The notes: a model not told the origin generated them from the sequence alone. 64,000 nucleotides of DNA from Streptomyces sp. TP-A0874 (GCF_001748085.1 NZ_BBZK01000009.1:248001-312000), one strand, 5' to 3'; shown: positions 15,982-25,056, numbered from the stretch's first letter. Numbers and translations are program-made.

Positions 15982-18738
15982 TTACAGCACGGCCTTCAGG
16001 AACTCCGTCGGATCGGACGTCTCCGCCTGCCCGTCGGGCAGGTCCAACTCGAACCAGACCGTCTTGCCGCGCGGTGTGCGCCGGCTCCCCCATCCGTTGC
16101 TCAGCAGATCGACGAGTTGCAGCCCACGGCCCCCCTCGTCGGTGTCGCGGGCCCGGCGACGGCGCGGCTGGACCAGCCCCCCGTCCCATACCTCGCAGAC
16201 CAGGGTGCGGTCCAACAGGAAGCGGAGCCTGATCTCCCCCTCGCCGTACCGCAGGGCGTTGGTCACCAACTCGCTGACGAGCAGTTCGGTGGTGTCGGCC
16301 AGCGGGCCGAGGCCCCAGGAGGCCAGCTGCCCCCGGGCCAGCTCCCGGGCCTGGGCGACGGACTGCGGGTCCCGCGGCAGCCGCCAGTCGCCGACCGCCT
16401 CGGCCGGCAGCCCCTGGACCCTGGCCAGCAGCAGCGCGATGTCGTCCTCGCCGTGGCGGGTGTCGAGCCGGCCCAGCACCTGGTCGCAGACGTCCTCCAG
16501 CGGCCGCCCCGAGTTGGTCAGCGCGCTCCGGAAGGCCACCAGTCCCTCGTCCAGGGTCTGGTCCCGGGACTCCACCAGGCCGTCGGTGTAGAGGGCGAGG
16601 AGCGCACCGTCCGGAAGCTCGACCTCCACCTCCTCGAAGGGCTCACCGCCCACCCCGAGCGGGATTCCGGCCGGCACCTCGAGCATCAACGCCTGCTCAC
16701 CGCTGCCCGGGTCGACCACCGCCGGCGGCAGATGGCCCGCGTTGGCGAACGTACAGCGCCGGGTCACCGGGTCGTAGACGGCGTAGACGCAGGTGGCCAG
16801 GTAGACCTCCGAGAGATCCGAGCCGCCGCCGGCGCCGCCCCGACCGCTCCTGCCACCGCGCTTCCCGGACCGTCCGCCGCCGGCGCCGGCGGGGGCCCCC
16901 AGTCCGCGGGCGATCTCGTCCAGCGCCGAGAGCACCTCGGCAGGCTCCAGGTCGAGCAGCGCCAGCGTACGGACCGCGGTACGCAGCTCCCCCATCGCGA
17001 CGGCCGCCCGCAGTCCCCGGCCCATCACGTCGCCGACCACCAGCGCGGTGCGGTGGCCCGGCAGCTCGATGACGTCGAACCAGTCGCCGCCCACCTCCGT
17101 CGCGGTGGTTCCGGGAAGGTACCGGCAGGCGATGTCGAGTCCGGCCGCCTCCGGGTCGCCGGGCGGCAGCAGGCTGCGCTGGAGGATCAGCGCCCGTTCG
17201 TGTTCCAACCGGTAGAGCCGGGCGTTGTCGATGCAGACCGCGGCCCGCGCCGCGAGTTCACCGGCCAGCGCGATGTCCCGCTCCCCGAAGGGTTCGCTGC
17301 CCTTGGTGCGGGCGAACTGGGCCAGACCCACCACCGTGTCGTGCGCCGTGATCGGGACCGCCAGGGTGGACTGGACCACCACGCCGAGCTCCGGTCCGTC
17401 GTCACTGTCCTGACCGGGGATGACTTTCGGCTGTCCGGTGCGCAGGGCCTCGGCGCACGGCGAGTGGAAGGGGTAGCGGTGCACGGCTCCGACGGTCACC
17501 GGGCCGGAGGTCGCCGGACACCGGCCGTGCTCACCGCTTGCCCCGGCACTGTCTCCGGCCGTCCGCGGGTCGGCCCCGGCCCTGGGGTGGACCACTCCGT
17601 TCCGCCGCTCCGCCGCCGCTCCGCCGCGTTGGGCGCCGCAGGCGCCGTCGCGGTCGGTGCTCCACGGCATGGGAGCGTCGGAGACGGCGCTGGCGAAGGC
17701 GACCCGGCGCAGTTCGGCGCTGCCCTCCTCCAGACCGATCCGGCCCACCCCCGCGGCCAGCGCTGTGTCGTCGCTGGTCAGCAGCGCCTGGTACAGATCG
17801 ACGGAGGCGAGGTCGCAGAACTGCGGTACGGCGACGTCCAGCAGTTCACGCGCGGTGGTCTCGAGGTCGAGGGAGTTGCCGATCCGCGCCCCCGCGGCGT
17901 TGAGCAGCGCCAGGTTGCGGCGGGCGCTGGCCGCCTCCCGCTCGGCGTTCCGCCGCTGGGTGATGTCGTTGCCGAGACAGGCGACGCCGATCGGCCGCCC
18001 GGAGGTTCCGTGCAGCCGGTAGAGACTGAGCGACCAGCGGCGCCGCTCCGAGCTGCCCGGAGGGGTTCCCACGAGCTGGAGGTCGATGACCGGTTTTCCG
18101 CTCTCCAGCACCTGGCGGAGCGCGGCGGAGAGCCGTTCCGCCTCACCGCGCTGGAGGAAGTCGGCCGGTCCCCGGCCCCGGTGGGACTGCGGGGTGCCGC
18201 CGAAGACGGTGGCGAAGCGTTCGTTGACCCGCATGAGCCTCAGCGCGGTGTCGAAGAGCATGAAGCCCATCGGAGACTGTCCGAAAACGGCCTGCGAGGC
18301 CGCCAGGTCCGTCTCGATCTGCCGCAGCGCCCGTACGTCCACCACGATGCAGAGCGCACCCCGCTCGCCCCGCGCGGTCCGGGAGGGCATCAGGTAGATC
18401 TCGGCGAACCCCCGCTGGCCCGGCTCCCTCGGGAGTTGGAAGGGCACGTGCCCGATCCACTCCCGGCCGTCCATGATCTGGTCGAGCGTGTTCCGTCCGG
18501 CCGGCCGCAGCTCCTCCGGCAGGAAGGCCTCGACGGGGTCCCTGCCGACCACCTCCTGCGCGCGGATGCCCAGCAACTGCGCGGCCCGCTCGCTCCACTG
18601 CTCCACCCGCCCGTCGGGGCCGAGGGAGAAGGAGGCCACCTGGATGTGGTCGTACATCGACCCGGGCGGACTGTTCCGCCACACCGGCGCGGCGCCCGTC
18701 GCCCCGGGCACCTGCGGCACCGCTGGTATCTCACCCAC
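15982..18738 (-). CDS. PAS-PAS-GAF-SpoIIE phosphatase with C-terminal HATPase (RsbU/RsbW-like)
   Basis: Multi-domain sensor expected to act in partner-switching control of alternative sigma factors. The order in 918 residues is: PAS at about 25-140, second PAS at 145-260, GAF at about 275-510 with a charged insertion, SpoIIE/PP2C phosphatase at 535-765, and HATPase at 785-905. The phosphatase shows VGGDWFDVIELPGHR, VVGDVMGRGLRAA, LYTDGLVESRDQ and GEDDIALLLAR with its metal-binding aspartates. The kinase-like end shows LLVSELVTNALRYG and DEGGRGLQLVDLLSNGWG. The GTG follows GGAGGGG. A glycine/arginine-rich linker lies within the phosphatase domain. The signal sensed is unknown. Confidence 0.92.
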   Translation of the reverse strand: MGEIPAVPQVPGATGAAPVWRNSPPGSMYDHIQVASFSLGPDGRVEQWSERAAQLLGIRAQEVVGRDPVEAFLPEELRPAGRNTLDQIMDGREWIGHVPFQLPREPGQRGFAEIYLMPSRTARGERGALCIVVDVRALRQIETDLAASQAVFGQSPMGFMLFDTALRLMRVNERFATVFGGTPQSHRGRGPADFLQRGEAERLSAALRQVLESGKPVIDLQLVGTPPGSSERRRWSLSLYRLHGTSGRPIGVACLGNDITQRRNAEREAASARRNLALLNAAGARIGNSLDLETTARELLDVAVPQFCDLASVDLYQALLTSDDTALAAGVGRIGLEEGSAELRRVAFASAVSDAPMPWSTDRDGACGAQRGGAAAERRNGVVHPRAGADPRTAGDSAGASGEHGRCPATSGPVTVGAVHRYPFHSPCAEALRTGQPKVIPGQDSDDGPELGVVVQSTLAVPITAHDTVVGLAQFARTKGSEPFGERDIALAGELAARAAVCIDNARLYRLEHERALILQRSLLPPGDPEAAGLDIACRYLPGTTATEVGGDWFDVIELPGHRTALVVGDVMGRGLRAAVAMGELRTAVRTLALLDLEPAEVLSALDEIARGLGAPAGAGGGRSGKRGGRSGRGGAGGGSDLSEVYLATCVYAVYDPVTRRCTFANAGHLPPAVVDPGSGEQALMLEVPAGIPLGVGGEPFEEVEVELPDGALLALYTDGLVESRDQTLDEGLVAFRSALTNSGRPLEDVCDQVLGRLDTRHGEDDIALLLARVQGLPAEAVGDWRLPRDPQSVAQARELARGQLASWGLGPLADTTELLVSELVTNALRYGEGEIRLRFLLDRTLVCEVWDGGLVQPRRRRARDTDEGGRGLQLVDLLSNGWGSRRTPRGKTVWFELDLPDGQAETSDPTEFLKAVL

Positions 18739-18888
18739 GCGCCCGTCCCCTCCAGCTCACCTCGCTCGGACCGGCTCTGCGCCGAGTATCCAGCACTCGG
18801 GCCGTCCCGACCACGGCCTGCACGATCACAGCACGATTTCACCTGCCGAGTCGAGCAGTGACCGGTAGTACCTCTGACCTCTTGTCTT

Positions 18889-19341
18889 CTAACCGGACAA
18901 GGCCAGCTCGAACCACACCGTCTTACCTGCTGCGGCGCGCCGGGTACCCCAGCGACGGGAAGCGAAGGCAACAAGCTGCAGCCCGCGGCCGCCTTCGTCC
19001 TCCGGAGCAGCGACCCGGGTCAGCGGTGGGTCGGGGAGCGGATCGGACACCTCGACCAGCAGTGTTCCGCCCGGAGTGCGCTCCATACGGAGCCCGATGG
19101 GGCCGCTGGCGTAGCGCTGGGAGTTGGTCACCAGTTCGCTCACCAACAGCACCGCCATATCGCCGACGGCACTGACCTGCCATTCCTGGAGGGTGGCGCG
19201 GACGGCGGCCCGGGCGCTGCGCACCGCGTCCGGAACCCCGGGGAAACTCCACTCCACGCTGCGGCCGAGGGGGTCCTGGTAGTCATCGCGGACAGGCGTC
19301 GGCATCATCGGGTATTCCGGGGCCCCTGCGGTTTCGCTCAC
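18889..19341 (-). CDS. HATPase-domain protein (anti-sigma-factor-like serine kinase)
   Basis: Small RsbW-like ATP-binding protein, 150 residues. It has the N-box LLVSELVTNSQRYASGP and the G1/G2 region EDEGGRGLQLVAFASRRWG, ending in KTVWFEL as in its neighbour's C-terminal domain. An upstream GTG at 19350 lies only one base from GGAAG, while the GTG at 19341 is spaced 8 bases from it, so the latter is preferred. It lies upstream of the large SpoIIE protein on the same strand, and the two probably act in one regulatory circuit (inference). Confidence 0.88.
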   Translation of the reverse strand: MSETAGAPEYPMMPTPVRDDYQDPLGRSVEWSFPGVPDAVRSARAAVRATLQEWQVSAVGDMAVLLVSELVTNSQRYASGPIGLRMERTPGGTLLVEVSDPLPDPPLTRVAAPEDEGGRGLQLVAFASRRWGTRRAAAGKTVWFELALSG

Positions 19342-19618
19342 GCCGACCACTTCCAGACCACTGACGACTAACAGATCCCACTGTCCGCTTTATGTGGATT
19401 CGCGGGACGATTAGTCATCACATACCCGATAGCGGCCTGGGCTACCGCAAGGTGTGGAGCGCAGTGGCACCAATGGCGCAGCGATGGGACCAGCCGGGCT
19501 AACGGCCGGCGGGCAGGCGGAAGGACGAGGGCCCGGGATTCACCAGCGATCGGGGCGGACCGAGGAGCCGTCCCGACCGCCATCCGCCGACACCCGCGGG
19601 GGGAGTCGCGCGAGCGGC

Positions 19619-19801
19619 TCAGGAAACGCGCCCCGCGACCCGCTCGACCGTGTAGAGCCGCTCCCCGCCCTGGCCGTCCAGCCGCTCGGCGACCTTCTCC
19701 GCCTCCGACCGGCTGGCGTAACTGCCGACCCGGTAGCGATTTCCGTTCCCGTCGTGGCGTATGACGACCCACGGCAGGGCGGGGTCGCCGCCGGCCGTCA
19801 C
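19619..19801 (-). CDS. Small SPOR-like domain protein
   Basis: A 60-residue protein with a GTG start. The pattern PWVVIRHDGNGNRYRVGSYA followed by SRSEAEKVAERLDGQ resembles a single SPOR-like repeat (beta-alpha-beta). It has no signal peptide or membrane segment, unlike classical SPOR proteins that bind septal peptidoglycan. Similar short proteins are common in streptomycete genomes, so it is probably real. The function is unknown. Confidence 0.7.
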   Translation of the reverse strand: MTAGGDPALPWVVIRHDGNGNRYRVGSYASRSEAEKVAERLDGQGGERLYTVERVAGRVS

Positions 19802-20064
19802 GCGGCCTCCGTCGCGACTCCGCGCACGGTGGCGCGCCGGGCCTCGAAATCGTGGAAACCTGCACTCCGCATATGCCGGAGCCTACGCCCGAGTTTCACT
19901 CGGCGGACACGAATTCACACCACAAGCAACTCGAAGCAAACACATCCGGCCAGACATTCGAGTTTGGACTTTCCCCTCCACCGCCCCGCCAACCAGGCTC
20001 CCGCGGTCTCCGGCGGAGTCCGCCCGGTCGGACGGCAGGCACCCCCGGAGACCGCGGCGGACCG

Positions 20065-20817
20065 TCATCTGACCGGCAGGTGGTACGAGATCCGGAACCG
20101 GTCGGCAGGCACCACCACATCGGCGGTCTCCACCGGGCGACCAGAGGCGTAGAAGGTGCGGAAGACGACGATCACCGCGTGGCCGGGCACTCCGCCCAGC
20201 GCCAGCAGTTCCTCCGCCAGCCCCGGCCTGGCCCCGACCTCCTCCACGACGTTGTCCACGACCACATCGATGGCGGCCATCCGGTCCACCACCCCGCGAC
20301 CGGCCAACGGCCCCTCCTCCGGCAGCATCACGGGCGTCCGGCCGGTGAGCGCCAACGGCTCCCAGGAGGTGACGAGCATGATCGGCTCGCCCTCGCAGCG
20401 GTAGAGGTAGCGGGTGCGCATCACCCTCCCCCCGGACTCGATCCCCAGCCGTTCCGCCACCGCGGGCGCGGCCGTCTCCTGTTCGCTGCCGGACTCCCAG
20501 GCGCCCTTCATCTGGTCGTCGGCCTGTTCCTGGCGGAAGGGCGTCCGGTCACCCGCCGGCCGGAAGCCCGTCCGGGCGATCCGTCTGGGCACCGGACGAT
20601 CACGCACGTAGGTCCCGGATCCGGAGCGCCCCTCCACCAACCCCTCGGCCATCAGCACCTTGCGCGCCTCGAGCGCCACGGTGTCGGAGACCCCGTACTC
20701 GGACCGGATACGCGCCTGGGAAGGCAGCCGGGTGTGCGGCGGCAACGACCCGTCAACGATCTTCCGCCGCAGGTCCCCGGCGACCCTGAGATAGGCCGGC
20801 TGCTCACCAAAAGACAT
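20065..20817 (-). CDS. GntR-family regulator with UTRA ligand domain (HutC type)
   Basis: Transcription factor of 250 residues. The N-terminal winged helix reads YLRVAGDLRRKIVDGSLPPH and LPSQARIRSEYGVSDTVALE. The C-terminal UTRA domain includes RYLYRCEGEPIMLVTSWEPL and ends with the typical DRFRISYHLPVR. The ATG at 20817 follows GGGAGGGGC; the frame stays open further upstream but without a better start. It stands alone, with no obvious metabolic partner. A perfect inverted repeat at 20948-20964, about 130 bases upstream, could be its operator. Confidence 0.92.
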   Translation of the reverse strand: MSFGEQPAYLRVAGDLRRKIVDGSLPPHTRLPSQARIRSEYGVSDTVALEARKVLMAEGLVEGRSGSGTYVRDRPVPRRIARTGFRPAGDRTPFRQEQADDQMKGAWESGSEQETAAPAVAERLGIESGGRVMRTRYLYRCEGEPIMLVTSWEPLALTGRTPVMLPEEGPLAGRGVVDRMAAIDVVVDNVVEEVGARPGLAEELLALGGVPGHAVIVVFRTFYASGRPVETADVVVPADRFRISYHLPVR

Positions 20818-20947
20818 GTGCCCCTCCCACAGCTGGCAGTAGAAGCTTCCGAACCAACGACGCACCGCTCCACAGTTATTGGACAGCCTGTTGACAACGA
20901 GCATCAGACTGACGACTCTCGGTGTTCACCGCAAGCAAAGGCCAGGA

Positions 20948-20964
20948 CATCACTTGATGTGATG
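20948..20964. promoter_or_regulatory. Inverted repeat, candidate GntR-type operator
   Basis: CATCAC and GTGATG are perfect 6-bp arms separated by TTGAT. The site lies in the A/T-richer promoter zone about 130 bases before the GntR start codon. Palindromes of this size fit GntR dimers, but no second copy was found in the window. Confidence 0.4.
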
Positions 20965-21113
20965 ATGTTTCCGTCTTGCCGCTATGAACAGGCCTATCAC
21001 CGGGGATGCGCCGACTTGCGAGCGGCGGCCGAGAGGCCCGGAGCCCTTCGGGATCTTCACGGTCCGGAAACAGACGTCGTTGCCGAGAGCCCGGTGTGGG
21101 ACCAGGAGCACCG

Positions 21114-21162
21114 CGCCGCCCCCGGGCGCGGACGCCGATGAAGGCGTCCCCCGGGGGCGGCG
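21114..21162 (-). terminator. Long hairpin terminator of the siderophore-binding gene
   Basis: Nested stem: 13 bp (21114-21126 with 21150-21162) plus an inner 7-bp stem GGACGCC/GGCGTCC around a 6-base loop. It lies about 75 bases after the stop codon of the gene transcribed leftward. Confidence 0.75.
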
Positions 21163-21235
21163 ATGGAAGGCCGGCGGTCCGTGCCGACCGGTCCCTGCTT
21201 CTTGCGGTGCGGCCCCTGTCGCCGAGGCCTCGCCG

Positions 21236-22282
21236 CTACTTCTTGAGGGCCTCGCTGAACATGGGGACCACCTTCTCCAGCGCGTAGGAGACGGCGAGCG
21301 GGGAGTCGGTGGCGAAGGCCAGGCTCAGCTCCGACTCGGGCTGGAAGACGACGACGTTGCCCTTCTTCACCGCCGGGATCTCCTGGAAGATCGGGTCCTT
21401 GGTCGCCTTGGACGACGGAACACCGATGGGGCCCAGGACCAGCAGGTCGGCGTCGAACATGCCGATGTTCTCGTGGGAGACGGTGGTGAAGAAGTTGGTT
21501 CCCGGGTTCTTCTCGACCTCGGGGTTGTTCTCGAAGCCCAGCCGTTCCAGGAAGTCCACCCGGCCACTGCCGCGGACGTAGGCTCCGTACCCCTCACTGG
21601 TGAGCGAGGCCGAGGTGACGGTCTTGCCCTTGAACTCCGGGTGGGCCTTGACGGCGGCCTTGAACTCGCCCTTCGTCTTCTTGATCAGCTCCTGACCCTC
21701 CTCGTGCAGGCCCAGGGCGTCGGCGACCATCGCGGCCTGCTGCTCCCAGTTGGTGCGGTAGGAGTCGCGGCCCTTCGGCACACCGACCGTCGGCGCGATC
21801 TTGCTGAGGTTGTCGTACCGCTTCTGGTCCCCACTGGAGCGGGTGTCGAGGATGAGGTCCGGCTGGAGAGCCGCGATCTTCTCGAACTCGGGCTCCAGGG
21901 TGCCGATCTTCTGCGGGGCCTTGTCGTACATGCCCTCGGCCCAGGGCCCGACCCCCTCACCGCCGAACTCCAGCCAGTCGCTCGCGCCCACCGGCTGGAC
22001 CCCCAGCGCGAGCGCGGTCTCCGCGTCACCCCAACCCAGCGCCACGACACGCTTCGGCTGCTCCTTGATCACGACCTCGCCGAACTTCGTGGCGACCTTG
22101 GCCGGGAAGGTTCCCTTCGAGTCGACCTTGCCGGCGTCCTCGCCGCCGGTGTCCGGCGAGGAGGAGCAGCCCGTCAGTACGGCCAGCGCTCCCACGAGGA
22201 CCGCGGCCGTCGCGCGGGGAGCGCGCAGAGGACGAGGGGCGGCGGAGCGGCGGGCTCGGGAGATGGCGAGAATCGAACGCAT
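21236..22282 (-). CDS. Iron-siderophore ABC transporter substrate-binding lipoprotein
   Basis: FecB/FhuD-type receptor that binds ferric siderophores at the cell surface. The 348-residue product has an Arg-rich n-region, a hydrophobic stretch VLVGALAVLTGCSSSPD with the lipobox LTGC, and the core motifs PKRVVALGWGDAETALALG and LEPEFEKIAALQPDLILDT. Tail motif: PLAVSYALEKVVPMFSEALK. The ATG lies only 5 bases from an iron box, implying very short leaders or a leaderless transcript. Two FecCD-type permease genes lie divergently to the right. The siderophore type is not predictable. Confidence 0.93.
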   Translation of the reverse strand: MRSILAISRARRSAAPRPLRAPRATAAVLVGALAVLTGCSSSPDTGGEDAGKVDSKGTFPAKVATKFGEVVIKEQPKRVVALGWGDAETALALGVQPVGASDWLEFGGEGVGPWAEGMYDKAPQKIGTLEPEFEKIAALQPDLILDTRSSGDQKRYDNLSKIAPTVGVPKGRDSYRTNWEQQAAMVADALGLHEEGQELIKKTKGEFKAAVKAHPEFKGKTVTSASLTSEGYGAYVRGSGRVDFLERLGFENNPEVEKNPGTNFFTTVSHENIGMFDADLLVLGPIGVPSSKATKDPIFQEIPAVKKGNVVVFQPESELSLAFATDSPLAVSYALEKVVPMFSEALKK

Positions 22283-22287
22283 GCCGC

Positions 22288-22306
22288 TCAGGTTAGCCTC
22301 ACCTCA
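22288..22306 (-). promoter_or_regulatory. DmdR-type iron box, siderophore-binding gene side
   Basis: TCAGGTTAGCCTCACCTCA matches 16 of 19 bases of the streptomycete DmdR1 consensus TTAGGTTAGGCTCACCTAA (established knowledge). It ends 5 bases before the ATG, so repressor binding would cover the promoter or start region. Confidence 0.8.
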
Positions 22307-22430
22307 TCAGCGCCTCGGTGGCAGCGTCCCCAACAGCGGGGGCGGCAGAAAGCACGGAGACGTACGGGAGACACGGGCACAGCACTCGGCCGGGCTGCGT
22401 CCGCGGAGGGTTGACAACGCTTCGGCACTG

Positions 22431-22449
22431 TTAGGAGAGGCTTACCTCA
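22431..22449 (+). promoter_or_regulatory. DmdR-type iron box, permease operon side
   Basis: TTAGGAGAGGCTTACCTCA matches 15 of 19 bases of the DmdR1 consensus. It lies just downstream of a TTGACA -35-like hexamer at 22411-22416, where it would overlap the -10 region. This implies iron-dependent repression of the two permeases. Confidence 0.72.
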
Positions 22450-22624
22450 TGGCTGCTAGGGTGGCGGGCGCTCGTCATTCCGGGCCCCCGTCTGCGAGCG
22501 GTCCACGGTCCGCAGGCACGAGAAGCGACATGGTTGCGAACACCGACGACGCCCCTGCAAGTTCCGGACCACGTGTCCACCGAGTGGCCGCCCACCACGC
22601 CACCGACGAGGGGGCGGCACGCCG

Positions 22625-23686
22625 ATGACCACCTCCCCTCCGGTCCCGGAGAGCGACGTCCACGAGTCACCTGGTTCCGGCGTCGCCCGGAACGGCGCCT
22701 TCCGCAGTGTCGGCTTCCTCCTCGCAGTAGCCCTGCTGGTCCTCGTCGCCCTGGTCAGCATCGCTGTCGGCTCCAAGAACATCGGCCTCCCGGCCGTGTG
22801 GGACGCGCTGTTCAGCCCGGCTCACGGGGAGAACAGCCGGATCGTCCGCGACCTGCGCGTGCCCAGGACGGTGGTCGGCCTCGTGGTCGGGGCCGCGTTG
22901 GGTGTGGCGGGCGGCCTGATCCAGGCTCTGACCCGCAACCCGCTGGCCGACCCGGGGATCCTCGGCGTCAACGCCGGCGCGGCGTTCTCCGTCGCCCTGG
23001 CGGTCGGCATGTTCGGGATCGCCTCGGTCTCGGTCTACATCTGGTTCGCGTTCGCCGGTGCCCTGCTCGTCACGGCCGCGATCTATCTGATCGGATCAGC
23101 CGGTCGGGGCCCCGCGGACCCGGTCAGGCTCGTGCTGGCGGGGGTCGCGCTCAGCGCGGTGCTGAGCGGGATCACCGTCACCATGACCCTGGTCGACCGG
23201 AAGACCTTCGAGCAGATGCGCAACTGGAACGCCGGGTCGTTCGTCGGTCGCGGCCTCGACGTGGTGGTGCCGGTACTGCCCTTCCTGGGGGTGGGGCTGC
23301 TCCTTGCGCTGCTGTCGGCGCGACGGTTGAACGCCATCGCGCTCGGCGACGACATCGCCACCGCACTGGGTGTCCCGGTGGTCGGCACCCGGATCATCGT
23401 GCTCGTCGCGGTGACCTTGCTGGCCGGCGGGGCCACCGCCATCGCCGGCCCGGTAGGGTTCCTCGGTCTCATGACCCCGCACATCGCCCGGTGGATCACC
23501 GGCCCCGACCAGCGCTGGATCCTGGCCTACACGGCGGTGCTCGCCCCCGTCGTGCTGCTGGTGGCGGACATCGCCGGCCGCCTGGTGATGCGGCCGGGCG
23601 AACTCCCGGTGGGGATCGTGACCGCCTTCGTCGGCGCCCCGGTGCTGATCGTGCTGATGCGACGGAGAAAGGTCAGCGGACTGTGA
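22625..23686 (+). CDS. FecCD-family iron-siderophore ABC permease, first subunit
   Basis: Membrane subunit of a ferric-siderophore importer, 353 residues with about nine to ten membrane segments. Family motifs: DLRVPRTVVGLVVGAALGVA, GLIQALTRNPLADPGILGVN, GPVGFLGLMTPHIARWITG and the tail GELPVGIVTAFVGAPVLIVL. The ATG follows a G-rich stretch (GAGGGGGCGGC). The next permease starts within its stop codon (GTGA). It pairs with the divergent binding protein; both sides carry iron boxes. Confidence 0.94.
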   Translation: MTTSPPVPESDVHESPGSGVARNGAFRSVGFLLAVALLVLVALVSIAVGSKNIGLPAVWDALFSPAHGENSRIVRDLRVPRTVVGLVVGAALGVAGGLIQALTRNPLADPGILGVNAGAAFSVALAVGMFGIASVSVYIWFAFAGALLVTAAIYLIGSAGRGPADPVRLVLAGVALSAVLSGITVTMTLVDRKTFEQMRNWNAGSFVGRGLDVVVPVLPFLGVGLLLALLSARRLNAIALGDDIATALGVPVVGTRIIVLVAVTLLAGGATAIAGPVGFLGLMTPHIARWITGPDQRWILAYTAVLAPVVLLVADIAGRLVMRPGELPVGIVTAFVGAPVLIVLMRRRKVSGL

Positions 23687-24771
23687 TCACCCCCGAGCAG
23701 CAGGAGCGGCCCGCGAGCGGGACCGGGCCGAAGCGGGAGGGCGTCGGGCGCCGGACCGTGGTGCTGCGGCGCGGCGGCCTCTCCCTCCGCTTCGACGTCC
23801 GCACCCTCGCGGTGTGCGCGGTCCTCGCCGCCGCCTGCCTCCTGGTCGCGCTCGTCTCCCTGGCCAGCGGTGACTTCACCCTCAGCCTGCCGCAGGTCGT
23901 CACCGCCATCTTCGACGGCGGGGACTTCGCGCACACGGTCGTCGTCGAGTGGCGCATGCCCCGCATCCTGGCGGCCCTCGTCTTCGGCGCCGCGCTCGCG
24001 GTCAGCGGCGCGATCTTCCAGTCCCTGACCCGCAACTTCCTGGCCAGCCCGGACATCATCGGCTTCTCGACCGGTTCCTACACCGGCGCACTCGTCGTGA
24101 TCATCGTCATCGGCGGCTCGTACCTGGAGGTCGCCGCCGGCGCGCTGGTGGGCGGCATGGCCACCGCGGCGGTCGTCTTCCTCCTCACCGCCCGGCGCAG
24201 CCTCCAGGGCTTCCGTCTGATCGTCGTCGGTATCGCGGTGTCCGCCATGCTCGCCTCACTGAACACCTGGATGATGCTGAGGGCCGAACTCGACGTGGCG
24301 ATGACGGCCGCGGTCTGGGGTGCCGGCACGCTCAACGGCATCGGCTGGCAGCAGACCGGTACCGCATGCCTCGCCGTGGCCGTTCTCCTGGTACTCCTGG
24401 GGCAGCTGGTCCGACCGCTCCGGCAACTCGAGATGGGGGACGACGCCGCCCGGTCCCTCGGCGTCCCGGCGGAACCGGTCCGGCTCGGTCTGGTGCTGAT
24501 CGGCGTCGCGCTGGTCGCGACGGTCTCCGCGGCGGCGGGCCCGATCACCTTCGTGGCACTGGCCGCTCCGCAGATCGCCCGGCGTCTGACGAAGACTTCC
24601 GGCCTCTCCCTGGCGCCCGCGGCGCTGCTGGGCGCCCTGCTGCTCAGCGCCTCGGACTACGCCGCCCAGCACGCGCTGTCCACGGCCCTGCCGGTGGGCG
24701 TGGTGACCGTCGTCATCGGCGGCTGCTACCTGGCGTGGATGCTCGTCCACGAGGCACGCAAGCGCCTGTGA
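23683..24771 (+). CDS. FecCD-family iron-siderophore ABC permease, second subunit
   Basis: Second membrane subunit, 362 residues, with a 45-residue cytoplasmic N-terminal extension before the first membrane segment. Family motifs: VEWRMPRILAALVFGAALAV, SGAIFQSLTRNFLASPDIIG, GPITFVALAAPQIARRLT and ALPVGVVTVVIGGCYLAWML. The GTG overlaps the stop of the first subunit gene, so the pair is coupled. Siderophore operons usually continue with an ATPase, but here the conserved chromosome ends 285 bases before an insertion sequence. An ATPase must be supplied from elsewhere or was lost. Confidence 0.93.
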   Translation: MITPEQQERPASGTGPKREGVGRRTVVLRRGGLSLRFDVRTLAVCAVLAAACLLVALVSLASGDFTLSLPQVVTAIFDGGDFAHTVVVEWRMPRILAALVFGAALAVSGAIFQSLTRNFLASPDIIGFSTGSYTGALVVIIVIGGSYLEVAAGALVGGMATAAVVFLLTARRSLQGFRLIVVGIAVSAMLASLNTWMMLRAELDVAMTAAVWGAGTLNGIGWQQTGTACLAVAVLLVLLGQLVRPLRQLEMGDDAARSLGVPAEPVRLGLVLIGVALVATVSAAAGPITFVALAAPQIARRLTKTSGLSLAPAALLGALLLSASDYAAQHALSTALPVGVVTVVIGGCYLAWMLVHEARKRL

Positions 24772-25056
24772 GCGCGGTAGGGAGCGCTCCGCAGATGCTC
24801 ACCTTCCACGGCAGAAAAGCTCCCTCCGATGACCAGGGACCCATCGCCACCCGCGGGCCCGCGGGCTGGTCCTGACCTGCGGTTTCATCGCTGGTCGCGT
24901 TGGCTGGCATGGTCGTGTGGTCCGCCCGGACGTCACCAGCATCTGGTGTGACAACGAATCCCCGATCCGCCCCCCATGTGGGACCGCGCCAACCCGGATC
25001 GCCTCTGGGAGTCCGCCTCAACAAGCCCTGGACGTTCCGCGACTCAACACGAAGAA
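24772..25056. other. Junction between conserved chromosome and accessory island
   Basis: About 285 bases between the second FecCD permease and the first insertion sequence. No reading frame resembles a known protein and there is no trace of a siderophore ATPase. An imperfect palindrome, GTCACCAG CAT CTGGTGTGAC, lies at 24932-24952. The origin of this stretch is unclear. Confidence 0.45.

Larger units (their letters stand above)
20818..21235. other. Region between the GntR gene and the siderophore-binding gene
   Basis: About 420 bases holding the GntR promoter side (20818-20990), an inverted repeat at 20948-20964 and the large hairpin at 21114-21162 that ends the next gene. The part near 20870-20970 is noticeably richer in A and T than the genes around it. 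No further gene is supported. Confidence 0.6.
22283..22624. other. Divergent iron-regulated intergenic region
   Basis: About 340 bases between the siderophore-binding gene and the permease operon. Each side carries its own iron box (22288-22306 and 22431-22449). A TTGACA at 22411-22416 is a good -35 candidate for the rightward promoter, placing the second iron box over the -10 region. About 175 bases of leader remain before the first permease, with no clear gene. Confidence 0.7.

Noticed and set aside
15952..18861. 969-codon open frame on the + strand opposite the SpoIIE gene
   Set aside because: Longest frame locally but without motifs; the opposite strand encodes clear PAS, GAF, SpoIIE and HATPase domains.
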